Assembly (NCBI RefSeq): GCF_013426205.1 | Contig: NC_089426.1 | Span: forward strand, 992,001-1,056,000 | From: Metarhizium brunneum | Taxonomy: Eukaryota; Ascomycota; Sordariomycetes; Hypocreales; Clavicipitaceae | DNA length: 64,000 nt | Direction: 5' to 3' | In this document: piece by piece, positions 1-10,072 of the stretch | Numbering within the stretch: the first letter of the stretch is position 1 | How the letters are laid out: the number at the start of each line of letters is the position of its first letter | Program-made: the position numbers and the translations under genes | The notes under the pieces: generated by a model | Database searches by the model: none | What the model was told of the DNA's origin: nothing | Seen by the model: only the letters and a program-made list of their open reading frames with translations

Positions 1-2051
1 CCGCGGACCAGGCCGTTCTCCGCCATGACCTCCAAGACCATCTTGGCCTCGCGGACCGTCCGGCAAAAGGGGATCATGACGACGGCGTTGGTGAAGCCCA
101 TGTGCTCCCGGAGCCGCCTGACGGCGCGGCACTCGAGCCCGAAGCCCTCCCTGTAGCGAGGCGAGTAGTACCGCGAGGCGCCGCGGAAGCCGAGCATGGG
201 GTTCTCCTCGTCGGGCTCGAACTCGGCGCCGCCAACGAGCCCGGCGTACTCGTTGGTCTTGAAGTCGCTCATGCGGACAATCGCCGGCCGGGGGTACACG
301 GCCGCGCAGAGCGTCGCCAGGCCCTGCGACAGCTTGTCGACAAAGTAGTCCGGCTTCTGGGCGTATCCCGCCGTGAGGGCGGCGATTTTGCTCCGTGCTT
401 CTTCGTCCTTGAGCCGGTCAAAGTGGACGAGCGCCATGGGGTGAACCTGGATGGCGTTGCTGACGACAAACTCCATGCGCGCGAGGCCGATGCCGTCGCT
501 TGGGAGGCGCCACCAGCGATACGCCGCGGCGGGATTGGCCAGGTTGAGCATGATCTTGGTCCTGGTCGCCGGCAGGCCGGACACGTCCAGGGTCTCGGTG
601 GCGATGTCGGCCGCGCCGTCGTACACGAAGCCCGCCGTGCCCTCGGCGCAGGAAACCGTCACGTCCTGGCCGCTGTGCAGCACGTACGTGGCGTTTCCCG
701 TGCCGACCACGGCCGGGAGGCCCAGCTCGCGGCTGACAATGGCGGCGTGCGAGGTGCGTCCGCCGTGGTCCGTGATGATGGCCGCCGCGCGCTTCATCAC
801 GGGCACCCAGTCCGGGTCTGTCGTGCCGGTGACCAGGATGGAGTCGTCTACAAACTTGTCCAAGTCCCTGGAGCTTTCGACGAGGCAGAGCCTTCCGGAG
901 ACGGCTGCGTCGCCGACCGAGAGGCCCGTGGCGAGGACGCGCCCCTTGCTGCGCACCTTGTATACCTTGAAGACGGCGGCGTCGCGGCCAGAGTGCACCG
1001 TCTCCGGCCGGGCCTGGACAACAAACAGCTCGCCCGTCACGCCGTCCTTGGCCCACTCCATGTCCATGGGCACGCGGTAGTGCTGCTCAATCGTGTACGC
1101 CCAGCGGGCGAGCTGCAGGATCTCCTGGTCGCCGAGGACGAAGGCGGCCTGCTCGGCCTTGGAGGTGCTGACGTTGCGCGTCGGAGCGCCCTTGTCCTTG
1201 TCGCCGTACACCATCTTGACGGCCTTGTCGCCGCGCTTCTTGTCGACGATCGGCACCAGGCTCCGGTCGACCAGGAATGGCTTGAAGACCTGGTACTCGT
1301 CCGGGTTGACGGTGCCCTGGACGACGTTCTCGCCCAGCCCCCACGCCGCGTTGATGAGCACCACCTTGTCGAAGCCGCTTTCCGTGTCGATGGAAAACAT
1401 GACGCCGGCGCCGCCCACGTCGGAGCGCACCATTTGCTGCACGCCGATCGAGAGCGCAACGCTCATGTGGTCGAACCCCCGGGTCTGGCGGTAGCTGATG
1501 GCGCGGTCGGTGAAGAGCGAGGCATAGCACCGCCGGCAGGCGTCCAGGAGGGCATCGCCTCCCGAGACGTTGAGATACGTCTCTTGCTGGCCGGCAAAGC
1601 TCGCCTCGGGCAAGTCTTCTGCCGTGGCGCTGGAGCGCACCGCGACGCCCAGGTTCTCCCGGTTGGTCTCGCCGCAGAGTTCGTGATACGCGGCCTTGAT
1701 GGCGGCGGCCGCGCTGCTGGGCCAGGTGCCGCCGAGGAAGAGGCTGCGAATCTTGTGGCCGGCCTCGCTGAGGGTCAGCTTGCCGTATTGCCATTCGGCT
1801 ATCAGTCTGGCGGCGTGTTGCTGGATGTCGTTTTTGCCCACGTACTGCCAGTACATGCGGGACGTTGTTGCGAATCCGGGCGGCACCTTGATTCCCCTGT
1901 TCGTCAGGGCGGTAATCATCTCGCCAATCGAGGAATTCTTCCCGCCGACCAGAGGACCATCTTGCCGTCGTACTTGGTCGAATCTGAGGATGAGTGGTTG
2001 CTCGGGGTTCTCATTGTGCGTCTTTTGGCGCATTTCGTGTCCATGCTTCAT
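1..2051 (-). CDS. Phosphoenolpyruvate synthase-like PEP-utilizing enzyme, 3' end outside the window
   Basis: The family converts pyruvate, ATP and water to PEP, AMP and phosphate. The frame is open without introns from the ATG at 2051 down to base 1, giving 683 visible residues; bacterial PpsA has about 790, so roughly the last hundred are missing. Visible order: the ATP-grasp-like N-terminal domain opens with VGGKNSSIGEM near residue 36, continues through VRSSATAEDLPEASFAGQQ and GLGENVVQGTVNPDEY, and is followed by the swivelling phosphohistidine domain with GGRTSHAAIVSRELGLPAVVG, whose histidine near residue 434 is the phosphorylated one in the family. The start of the C-terminal PEP/pyruvate barrel follows. 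The ATG at 2051 is the first in frame and sits close to the domain. PEP synthases are patchily distributed in fungi, and intronless coding in an intron-rich neighbourhood is compatible with bacterial ancestry. An antibiotic phosphotransferase of the same fold is the main alternative. Confidence 0.88.
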   Translation of the reverse strand, partial: MKHGHEMRQKTHNENPEQPLILRFDQVRRQDGPLVGGKNSSIGEMITALTNRGIKVPPGFATTSRMYWQYVGKNDIQQHAARLIAEWQYGKLTLSEAGHKIRSLFLGGTWPSSAAAAIKAAYHELCGETNRENLGVAVRSSATAEDLPEASFAGQQETYLNVSGGDALLDACRRCYASLFTDRAISYRQTRGFDHMSVALSIGVQQMVRSDVGGAGVMFSIDTESGFDKVVLINAAWGLGENVVQGTVNPDEYQVFKPFLVDRSLVPIVDKKRGDKAVKMVYGDKDKGAPTRNVSTSKAEQAAFVLGDQEILQLARWAYTIEQHYRVPMDMEWAKDGVTGELFVVQARPETVHSGRDAAVFKVYKVRSKGRVLATGLSVGDAAVSGRLCLVESSRDLDKFVDDSILVTGTTDPDWVPVMKRAAAIITDHGGRTSHAAIVSRELGLPAVVGTGNATYVLHSGQDVTVSCAEGTAGFVYDGAADIATETLDVSGLPATRTKIMLNLANPAAAYRWWRLPSDGIGLARMEFVVSNAIQVHPMALVHFDRLKDEEARSKIAALTAGYAQKPDYFVDKLSQGLATLCAAVYPRPAIVRMSDFKTNEYAGLVGGAEFEPDEENPMLGFRGASRYYSPRYREGFGLECRAVRRLREHMGFTNAVVMIPFCRTVREAKMVLEVMAENGLVR

Positions 2052-4708
2052 CTTGAGTATGCAGGCAAGGTTTTCGATATTGGCGCATCAAAAAGAGCTG
2101 GTGCGACTGCTCTTCACTCGCGCAGCATGTTCTACGAGAGCTGGATGGTGACAGAATGAAGCAAGACACAAACTAGAGCAGGGCATCATCGTTGCCAGAA
2201 TATAGCAGGGCGGTGGTCATACGCGAGCAAGATGTAGGCCACATACGTCACCAGACGATTAGGTTTAGCATGGCATGATATTTTATCGTGGCCACATATA
2301 TGGGCTCCGTGTCAGCCCACTGGATGATGCAGGCACACAGCGGAAGACTGGGTGGTTGATTGTAAAGATGCAAGTTGTACGATTCTTGGTGTTCTTGACA
2401 GACTCTCGGTCACGACGCCTAATTGTGATGACCTTGCAGTTCCGAGGGCCAGATGGTAGTTTTGCAAAATTACATCTCGCGCTTTTGAATGTAGCAAAAG
2501 ACTCTTACTAGATGCTGCAAAGTAAATCAAAGTCATGGCTTGTGGCTAGGTCTCACAGAAGCCGTTGGATCACCAGATGGACGTGGCTAAACCAAAAATC
2601 ATATGAGAGCAGACGCCTCGGCCGTCTAAATCGGCCTGGTGGACGCGGGGTAATGGGGGACATGGAAACTTGCTCCGGAAATGAAAAGCCACCAGCCTGG
2701 ACACTTCCTCGGGTTCTCTGCGATCTGGAACTCGAATTAGTGGTCTAATTAATGAGACCCCAGCGTATGAGATTATGAGATGGCTACCCCGGTGTGTAAT
2801 TGGGCTGGCACAAGGGGAGGGGGTCAAAGTTACTCTATTGAATTCAATGTTGGCATTTATATATTTATTTCCAGCTACATATCAGAGTACGAATAAGTAG
2901 ATTCATGACTAGAGGTTTATTCCATCTAGTTTATATTTACTATATCCCTTACTCTGGTAGAAATTTCGCAGTTAAACGCAGTAGTAATATAGCCAAGATT
3001 CTGAAAACTGGGGCTAGGAAATAAAAAGGGAATAACTCCCCGCCGGAAACGATGGACTCAAAGTTTAAACATGTGCTTTTTGGGTACGACGGGTACATGA
3101 CAACTGGACAACAATCGGGCAACAGGATGCCCTGGGAACTGGGCAACGAGAGATGATTTGATTTGACTGGTAGGTAAAAGAGTGGGATCGTACAAAAAAA
3201 AGGTGGTTTGGAAGCACCGACTTAAATTACAAAAAGGAGGCGTGACATTCTCGCACCCCTCGATGGATCGCAGGGCCTCTTCGATCCGAAGGAGATGGGC
3301 ACGATGCCAGGTTGGGAACAGGACGTTGCCATGACGGCAATATCCTCTCCATCCCTTGATGAGCTTCCCCAGGACGGGAGCGGCCCATACCGCTTTCATA
3401 TAGATACTGGATTTGCTGGGTGGATGGGCGTATGTGAAGTTCTAGCATTGCGGAGGGAACTTGGTCATCTTGGCTATGTCATAACTTCAATCTCCGTTTG
3501 GGCTTGCTTGAATTATTTGGACGGCGCCTTGTCCTTGGTTTTGCGTCCCATATTTATATTAGTTGTCCAAGTCTCAAAGCACGGTTCTCCGTGCACCTCA
3601 GCCTTCCCTGAATAGTTACATCTCAATTGGGAATTTTACGGGAAACAGCTTGGCACACAAACGGAACAGTGGACGGCTGAAAGATTTCTCGTAACTCCGA
3701 CAGGAGAGCAGGAGACTTGTCACCTTTGCTCGGGTCTGACATACACACGCCATGTCGGACATAATCCCCTACTATAGGCTCCGGGAACCTCGTTTTATTC
3801 TACGTGTGCTGGGGCTATATTAAATTATCATGTGTTGGACAAGCATCATGAAGCTTCAACTACTGATTCGACTACACACACTATTGTTTTCTTGCCACAG
3901 GACCGGACTCTGCCGGGCTCAGAATTTTGGTGCCAGACCTGATAGTTGCTGCGTAATAGAATTAGTTACATTATAGCATCAGATGGTAATAGGTATTCTC
4001 AAAACCTCCATGTTGTGTAGAACTCGGTCAGAGTCCTTTGTTTAAGAGACATAGTGCTGTGCTGTCACCCTCTGGCCCTCCGTGGAGATGTACGAATCCC
4101 ACTATACTACAACTTGTAGGAACCGCCGTTGCTTTGTTAATTTCACAGTGAAGGCCATATGATGCAACACGGTCGACAACATTTCTTCACCCGCTCCAAC
4201 GGCACAAACTGTCAAAATCCGCCATGACAAAAACAAGGACTAGCAGGCTGGTGTCAGGCTGACGGCAGCTTCTGGGGCCACAAACGCTTCGAATTATACA
4301 GTGGCCATGCCTTACTTTGTTCTGAGCCTTGAGTCAACTGCGTATACTGTCATGGAGGATAATAGTCAATCTGCAATGATACTCTGACAAGTCGCTCATA
4401 TAAATCTTAAATTCATCTTGTCTGGGTTCGTAATAATAAAAGTCACCGCAGGCAGAACCAAGTTGAAGCCTACCTGGAGACAAAACTTTCATTTTCAAGG
4501 TAGTAGAAGCCCCGCGATTGCCCTATATTACGTATTGATATCATATATGGTGAAGTTCCAGGACAATTAGACTACAAGCTACCACCAGCCGCGGAACGAA
4601 TACATTTTGATCCAAAGTTGCGTACCTTCTCTTCAGGCCCGTCAAGCCAGCAAAACGACTCACAAGTAACGAACCAAAAAGATTCCAACCGCCGTTCAGA
4701 CGTCCCGC
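2052..4708. other. Gene-poor spacer with AT-rich patch
   Basis: Apart from the tyrosinase remnant listed separately I see no supportable gene here. Bases about 2840 to 3030 are AT-rich. The part facing 2051 should contain the PEP synthase promoter; no specific site stands out. Confidence 0.5.
3187..3400 (-). pseudogene. Tyrosinase remnant (CuA copper-binding region only)
   Basis: Read on the minus strand, about 3390 down to 3215 encodes KGWRGYCRHGNVLFPTWHR followed by AHLLRIEEALRSIEGCENVT and PPF. This is the CuA core of fungal tyrosinases, with the second and third copper histidines in CRHGN and TWHR. A GT dinucleotide follows PPF in a phase that would restore the Trp codon of the usual PFWDE, so an intron probably began there. 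Upstream, the frame to which the N-terminal region would belong contains a stop and the usual IAGIHG segment is not recognisable. Downstream, where the CuB histidines should lie, the sequence is short and becomes AT-rich with no match. I conclude this is a decayed copy, formerly an o-diphenol/monophenol oxidase; a divergent multi-exon gene is less likely. Confidence 0.65.
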
Positions 4709-5761
4709 CTATCCATCAGCAAGAACATGAGTCACCGTGGCCTTGAGCGTCTTGGCCGTCTCATCTATATCCGCCCTCTCCTTATTATTCAGCGGCACAT
4801 CAATAGCCCTAATGATGCCCTTTCTCCCCAAAACAACAGGCCAGCTGAAGCAGCAGCCATACCCCGGCCGGAAGCAGCTGACCGGACGAACATTACGCTT
4901 GTCCAGCAGTATCGACGCGCAGATACTACAGACAATGGAGCTGATGCCAAACGGATTCGCGCCCTTGGCCCGGATTATGCTCCGCGACCGGTCTTTGCAC
5001 TCCTGCGCCACCCTCTCATGGTCAACCTGGTTCCCATGCTGCAGCGACTTGTCCATGGGCACGCCGCCGATTGTCGCCGTCGACCACGCCACGACCTGGG
5101 GGTCCCCATGCACCCCCAGCACATAGACGTCGAGCGAATTCGCCGCGACCTGGCCCACGTTAGCATCAAACTCCGATATGCCCAGCAAGGTGCGTGTACC
5201 CCAATCTCGTCGGCAATCATGCCCCGGATGCGCACGGAGTCGAGAAAGGTGCCGGCGCCGAGGACCTGCTCCCGCGGCAGCTTGGAGAGCTCGAGGACAA
5301 GAGTCGTCGCCAGGTCGACTGGGTTGGAGACGACGACGACAATGGCGTCCTGCCGGATGGGCTTCATGGCGTCGACTACGTTTCGGATGATGGACACATT
5401 GCGGTATACGCGCTCGAGGTTCGGCTGGCCTGGGGGGCGCGGGTCAACGTCAGGGACGTGGAGGTTTGGCAAAGAAAGATTTCATACCCAGCACAGACTT
5501 TGATCCGGCGGTGATGACGACAATGTCGCACTGGCCTGCCTCGTGGTGCGTGGCTGCCCGCACGCGCGTCACGCTGTTGGAGCTGTAGGCCACGTCGGAG
5601 AGGTCGCGGACCTGGCCGTCTCGCAGGGTGGTGTTGATGTCGACGAGGAGCAGCTCGCGGGCTATGGAGGAGATGATGAGCGCAAAGGCGGCTGCGCCGC
5701 CGACTTCTCCGACGCCTATGATTGCGATGCGGGAAAATGGTTTACCGCCGACGGTGGACAT
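4709..5761 (-). CDS. L-lactate dehydrogenase-like NAD-dependent oxidoreductase
   Basis: A 2-hydroxyacid/2-oxoacid dehydrogenase of the LDH/MDH family. Exons 5761-5488, 5429-5200 and 5149-4709 give 314 residues, a normal family length. The first intron is 58 bases; the second is 50 and holds a clear TGCTAAC branch site. The Rossmann motif IIGVGEVGG is at the N-terminus with the NAD-ribose aspartate in LLLVDIN. SNPVDLAT, LDSVRIR (substrate-binding Arg, and the Asp of the Asp-His relay) and VLGVHGDPQVVAWS (catalytic His) follow in order. Oddly, the mobile loop after ITAGSK reads SVLGQPNLERVYRN: aligned without gaps to classical LDH, the loop Arg that polarises the carbonyl is Asn and the specificity Gln is Ser. 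Substrate may therefore differ from pyruvate. It lies beside the P450, in the same orientation, and I place it at the edge of the biosynthetic cluster. Confidence 0.85.
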
Positions 5762-6489
5762 GTTGGGTGCGTTGTGGTCATTGAGTCTGGGGGGTTAGGC
5801 GGGCAGTTTAAGAGGATAAATAGCTTCTAGGTCGACTGTGAAAAGAGTGGCACAATCATTTAATGGTATATCCAGCGTCTGAGACAGTGGCATGATGGGG
5901 ATGAGGCAGACGCCACGATGCAACCACCGCATTCAAAGTGGCGTTGAGGCCGCAACATGACATGTTCAATGAGCTGGTACCTACTGAGCTGTCATCCTGT
6001 AGGTGTCTGCTGTCTATGAAATAGGTTATGAGATATCCTGGAATGGTTGCGACGTGGCGGGTAGTTGGATGGCCAGGCGTCAGGGGCAATGTTCAACAGT
6101 TGATTTTTATAGGCAGGCTACTGAGTGCCAAGGAGCAGCTACCACTTGGCTAGCAGCATGTTTTGCTACAGCGTCCGTTATACAGGTCCCAAGCAAGATA
6201 GGTCCAAAGGGAGGTACCAGTTGACCCTGTGAACTATCATGTGCAGTGTTAGAGACCGGAAGTAGGGCTTACTTCCAAAACCTCACATGAACAGGCATTT
6301 CCATGAGCATGTTCAGAGCCATTTGTCTGCGGCCAATCACGTTGGCCAATTATGTTTGTAGTAATCATGGCTGTCGCTGCTTCTAACAACTATATCGCCA
6401 ACTAGGTCCCGGCTGATATCCATATATCAGCCGACACGTACGTCAACAAGTGCATATTGCTTCTATTCTTGCTTCTCACAAACAACAGT
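5762..6489. promoter_or_regulatory. Spacer with the LDH-like gene's promoter
   Basis: This gap holds the upstream region of the LDH-like gene and the 3' flank of the P450 gene, both on the minus strand. No gene and no specific site recognised. Confidence 0.4.
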
Positions 6490-8188
6490 TTATCGGTTTA
6501 CTCGCCTAAGTCTGATCCATAGAGGTGGCTTTGTCATGGAATGAAACACCTTCATGGGCATCATTCGGCCGCCTAGACCCCACTGCCGATTTGCAGCCTC
6601 ATGATGACTCCTGTCCAGCTCAACATCAAAGTTGCACAGTATTTTGGAGGCAATGAGCCTCATTTCGAGAGTTGCCAGGTTCTTTCCAATGCAGACCCTA
6701 GGTCCTGTTCCGAATGGCAGGGAAGCATTCAGGTGGTCATGCAGGAACTCGGCGTCCTCACGTAGCCATCGCGTGGGCCTGAAAGCATCGGGTTCCCTGA
6801 AGTTGATGGTTGAGTGTGTTGATACCCATGGAGGCACTGCCACCGTGGTTCCTCCAGGAACAAAATACCCGGATATAATGGCGCCTCCTGGAGGGACTAC
6901 ACGCTGTTGGCTTGCAGGCGATGGCGGGAAGAGACGCAGAGCTTCGTTCAACGTCGCCTCGAGGTACGTCAACTCTCCAAGCTTGGCACATTTGATATCG
7001 GCCTTGTCTGTAAAAGCGTCTCTAATCTCCGTTGTAAGCCGCTTGTATACCTCGGGATGAGTACAGATGAAGTATGTCCACCCGGCCAGAGCTGTAGCCG
7101 TCGTGTCAGTTCCAGCACTAATAAACAAGGCCATATTCAATTGGATTTCAGTTTTGGACAACAGATTCCTGGACTCGCTCTTCAGAATGTGGTACATGAA
7201 GTCTGCATGCTCTCTGTTGGGGTCTTGGAGGCGACTGAGTGTCTTGTCGCGTGAATTACGCAAATGAATCCATCTCCATGATGCAGCCGTCGTAGGGACG
7301 AGAAGCCAAGTCATGAGATGCTCAAGGTACGTGCCAACCCCGGATATGCGGCGTATGGCTTGTGCCCACGTAGCCGCAACAAAAACGTTGATGACAGAGG
7401 TTGACCACTCGGTAGCGGAAGCTTGGTCCAAGCACCCAAAAGGTTCTGCGAAGCACAAGTCGCCCATCATGTCAAACGCAAGGTATGTGTCTGCGTTCGG
7501 TTGTCAGCGCAAAGGGCACAGATGATGGTGAGCTTCGGTTGCGTACACCAGTCGGAGACGTTCAATGCTTGGTTTTCAGATGCCCGTTTCTCCAGCACGG
7601 CTATGAATTTGTCGACGTGAAGTTGAAGTATGTCCTCTAGTTTGGCCAATGCGCTGTTTGTGAAGAGGTATCCCAAAGCCTTGCGCTGGCGGACATGGTC
7701 CTTGTTCAGCGCCAGGCTTACACCAGTTTCTCCATTGACGCTGCCAACGGCTCCGAGAAATATGGGACTCTTCTCCATCAGAAGGCCGCCTTTCTTTTAT
7801 GACTTGGGGTCAGCAAGGGACGTGGTTGAGTTTGAAGCACTTACGCGAAACCCATAGATCTCTTCTCGAGCATCTGTGCCTATGAAACTCAGCTCATTGG
7901 GCGACACTCGCACCACCGGGCCATATTTGTCATGCAGAGACCTATAGTAGTGGTGCTGTTCTCCCTTGACAAGAGCCAGTGCGGCCGGCAGTTCTGACAA
8001 ACTGTTGACCAAAGGGCCAGGCACTGAACGAAGCGGGTGGAAAATTCGGTGACGAAGAATCCGGATAACGAGACCAACAACGAGCTGTAGATGATGAGCA
8101 AAACGTCATGGCGTTGAATGAATGAATGACTCACGAGGACAGAAAATGTAGAGACAGCCGAGGTCACGGAGATGATGTGAATCAGCAT
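6490..8188 (-). CDS. Cytochrome P450 monooxygenase (CYP65/isotrichodermin-hydroxylase-like)
   Basis: Heme-thiolate monooxygenase, expected on the ER membrane with an NADPH-P450 reductase partner. Exons 8188-8135, 8084-7845, 7793-7547 and 7490-6490 join to 513 residues, the standard size. An N-terminal hydrophobic anchor (MLIHIISVTSAVSTFSVL and LVVGLVIRIL) is followed by the hinge FHPLRSVPGPLVN. The C-terminal half has the I-helix ISAGTDTTATAL, the K-helix NEALR with its ExxR pair, the FRPTRW region and the heme loop FGTGPRVCIGKN with Cys447 as iron ligand. Introns of 50, 51 and 56 bases have good donors; the first is GTGAGT. The substrate cannot be read from sequence. It is divergent from the methyltransferase across 744 bases, which suggests shared control and a tailoring role in one pathway. 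The CYP65-like label is a by-eye impression. Confidence 0.93.
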
Positions 8189-8932
8189 GATGTTTTTCGA
8201 CACTGTTCTCAATGCGTTTTAGATGCTGCCCTGGAAAAAGCGCTTTGAAAAGTTAGGGATATGTAAGGCGTAGAAGGAGGCATCCTATAGCCAAATCCAT
8301 CGATACGTATATTGATGGGCAAGGTCTTGTCCAAGTCGGCAAGCGCGTCTAGAACCAGACTTGACCCTTTGCTCACTCAGCCGAGTAAGTATAAGAGCCG
8401 ACTTGGCCAGGCAATCTGGACGATGCCTGTCCGACATGGTTGTTCTCCAATTCCTGCACACGCCCTTGTGCCGCAACGTCCGGCACATCAATGGGTCCGC
8501 GGCAACATCTGTACCGTTCAGCCGCATGCATGAAGAAAACCAGCTCAAAACAGCTCCGTGGGTTGTGGTTGCATCCCGATTCCGGAATAACCCCAGCCCC
8601 CCCGCAAGTGAAGGCAGTTTCTGTACCGAATCAATTATGGACTGAAGTAAGCACACTTTGATAGTGTATAGTCTTTGTTGGGTCTGGTCTTGACGGTGGG
8701 GTGGTATCTGGCTGGTAGTTACATCAATACATGTACACCAGACCCATGACAGGTTCAAAGCGGTGGCGTATTGATCGTCGCAAGTTTGCAACTCTGTTGC
8801 TGTCCCCGTCATCTTTACAACTACGACGCAAGCACTTACTCATATCGTCCCCGAGAGCGTGTTCCAGAACAGCAGAAAGACCATTTTCTCGCATCCTAGC
8901 CTTGAGACTGCTACCGGGATTGATAAAGTACA
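8189..8932. promoter_or_regulatory. Shared divergent promoter of the P450 and methyltransferase genes
   Basis: This 744-base gap separates two divergently transcribed genes. It contains a perfect 10-base palindrome ATTCCGGAAT at 8579-8588, whose CGG/CCG half-sites are the kind bound by Zn2Cys6 regulators. No coding potential that I trust lies inside. Confidence 0.5.
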
Positions 8933-9721
8933 ATGGGGGATACAGAGGAGCTGGCGACGGAATACACCCGGGTAAACAACACCCAGTACCGTGCAGGGTT
9001 GTTTCTCCTCGAAAGGCTCGATATTGGTCCAGGCTTGAGAGTTCTCGATGTCGGGTGCGGACCTGGAAATATCGCCGCCCACATGGCAGAAGTCGTTGGA
9101 GAAAAAGGCAGCGTCGTGGGTGTTGATCCCAGCAAGGAACGCATCAGGATTGCCCAGACGATTCAGAAGCCAAACCTGTCCTTTTGCGAGGGCAAAGCCG
9201 AAGACCTCTCACAGTTTCCCACGGGGCACTTTGATCTCATCTACGTCAACTCGACCCTGCATTGGGTGCAGGACCAATCCGCGGCATTCAGGGAGTTCGC
9301 ACGCCTGCTCAAGTCGGGAGGGAAACTGGGCATTTCAGGAGGCTCAGGCGATACCCCCAGCGCACAGGAGAGGATCAAGGACCATGTGCTTTCCAGGGAG
9401 CCATACCGCAACTATCCAGAGAAGGGCGCACCCAAGTTTCTCAAGCGGCGCGAGATGGAGCGTCTCCTGGACGATAATGGGTTCCAGGAGAGAAGCATCG
9501 TGGTCAACAAAATCACAAAGTCGGCCAAGGATGCCGACGCCATGATTGACTGGCTGGATGCAAGCTCATCCGGACAGACGTACGGCAGCATCCCTCTGGA
9601 ACTCCGGCCAAGGGCAAGGGAGGAAATGAAGACGGAATGGAACAAACTTGTTGTGGAGGATGGTATTCATATGGACATAGATCTCCTGGTGACTGTGGCT
9701 GTGAAGGCATACGCCCGTTGA
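8933..9721 (+). CDS. SAM-dependent class I methyltransferase
   Basis: Single-exon gene of 262 residues. The SAM-binding motif I is VLDVGCGPGNIA at residues about 37-48. The acidic end of strand 2 is VVGVDPS, then FCEGKAEDL (motif II region), FDLIYVNSTLHWVQDQ, and LLKSGGKLGIS (motif III). The LHWV segment after motif II resembles trans-aconitate methyltransferase and juvenile-hormone-acid methyltransferase, which methylate carboxyl groups, so a carboxyl O-methyltransferase is a reasonable guess; an N- or C-methyltransferase cannot be excluded. There is no signal peptide, so it is probably cytosolic. The ATG at 8933 is the first in frame and precedes the domain by a normal distance. It is divergent from the P450 and is followed by the exporter on the same strand. 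Confidence 0.9.
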   Translation: MGDTEELATEYTRVNNTQYRAGLFLLERLDIGPGLRVLDVGCGPGNIAAHMAEVVGEKGSVVGVDPSKERIRIAQTIQKPNLSFCEGKAEDLSQFPTGHFDLIYVNSTLHWVQDQSAAFREFARLLKSGGKLGISGGSGDTPSAQERIKDHVLSREPYRNYPEKGAPKFLKRREMERLLDDNGFQERSIVVNKITKSAKDADAMIDWLDASSSGQTYGSIPLELRPRAREEMKTEWNKLVVEDGIHMDIDLLVTVAVKAYAR

Positions 9722-10072
9722 GTGCGCTGTTCTGCCTTGGAAAGTATCGATAGAATAAAATTGAGCTCTGTGTACCTGTCTCTTGTCCGTATCTCCATGT
9801 CTGCACATGACAACTGGTCTGGCACTTGTCTGTCTTCTAGCTACGGCTGGTCGCCGGGTGTCAATACCAGACTAGACACCGTTGACATCCGGTAGTAGCG
9901 TCTGGTACTCTGTATGGGGCATTGACAACATTGAACCTGGTGCCTGCATCTACTCGAGCCGGGACAATGCACAAGGCAGAGAGCATGGGTAGCCAGGGCG
10001 GGGAGAGTTTATATGTGAGCCCAGTGCCGCCTGTTGACTTTGGAGACGGTCTCAAGCACACGACCAGACAAC
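9722..10072. promoter_or_regulatory. Spacer upstream of the MFS exporter
   Basis: Contains the methyltransferase 3' flank and the exporter promoter. In-frame extension of the exporter upstream of 10073 finds only non-ATG codons. No recognisable regulatory site. Confidence 0.4.

Noticed and set aside
102..2159. 685-residue open frame on the plus strand
   Set aside because: It is the antisense shadow of the GC-rich PEP synthase gene; its translation has no domain, while the minus frame has clear PpsA motifs.
4727..5503. 258-residue open frame on the plus strand
   Set aside because: Antisense shadow of the LDH-like gene.
8285..8812. 175-residue minus-strand open frame between the P450 and methyltransferase genes
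   Set aside because: No domain, no signal peptide, and it lies in a divergent promoter.
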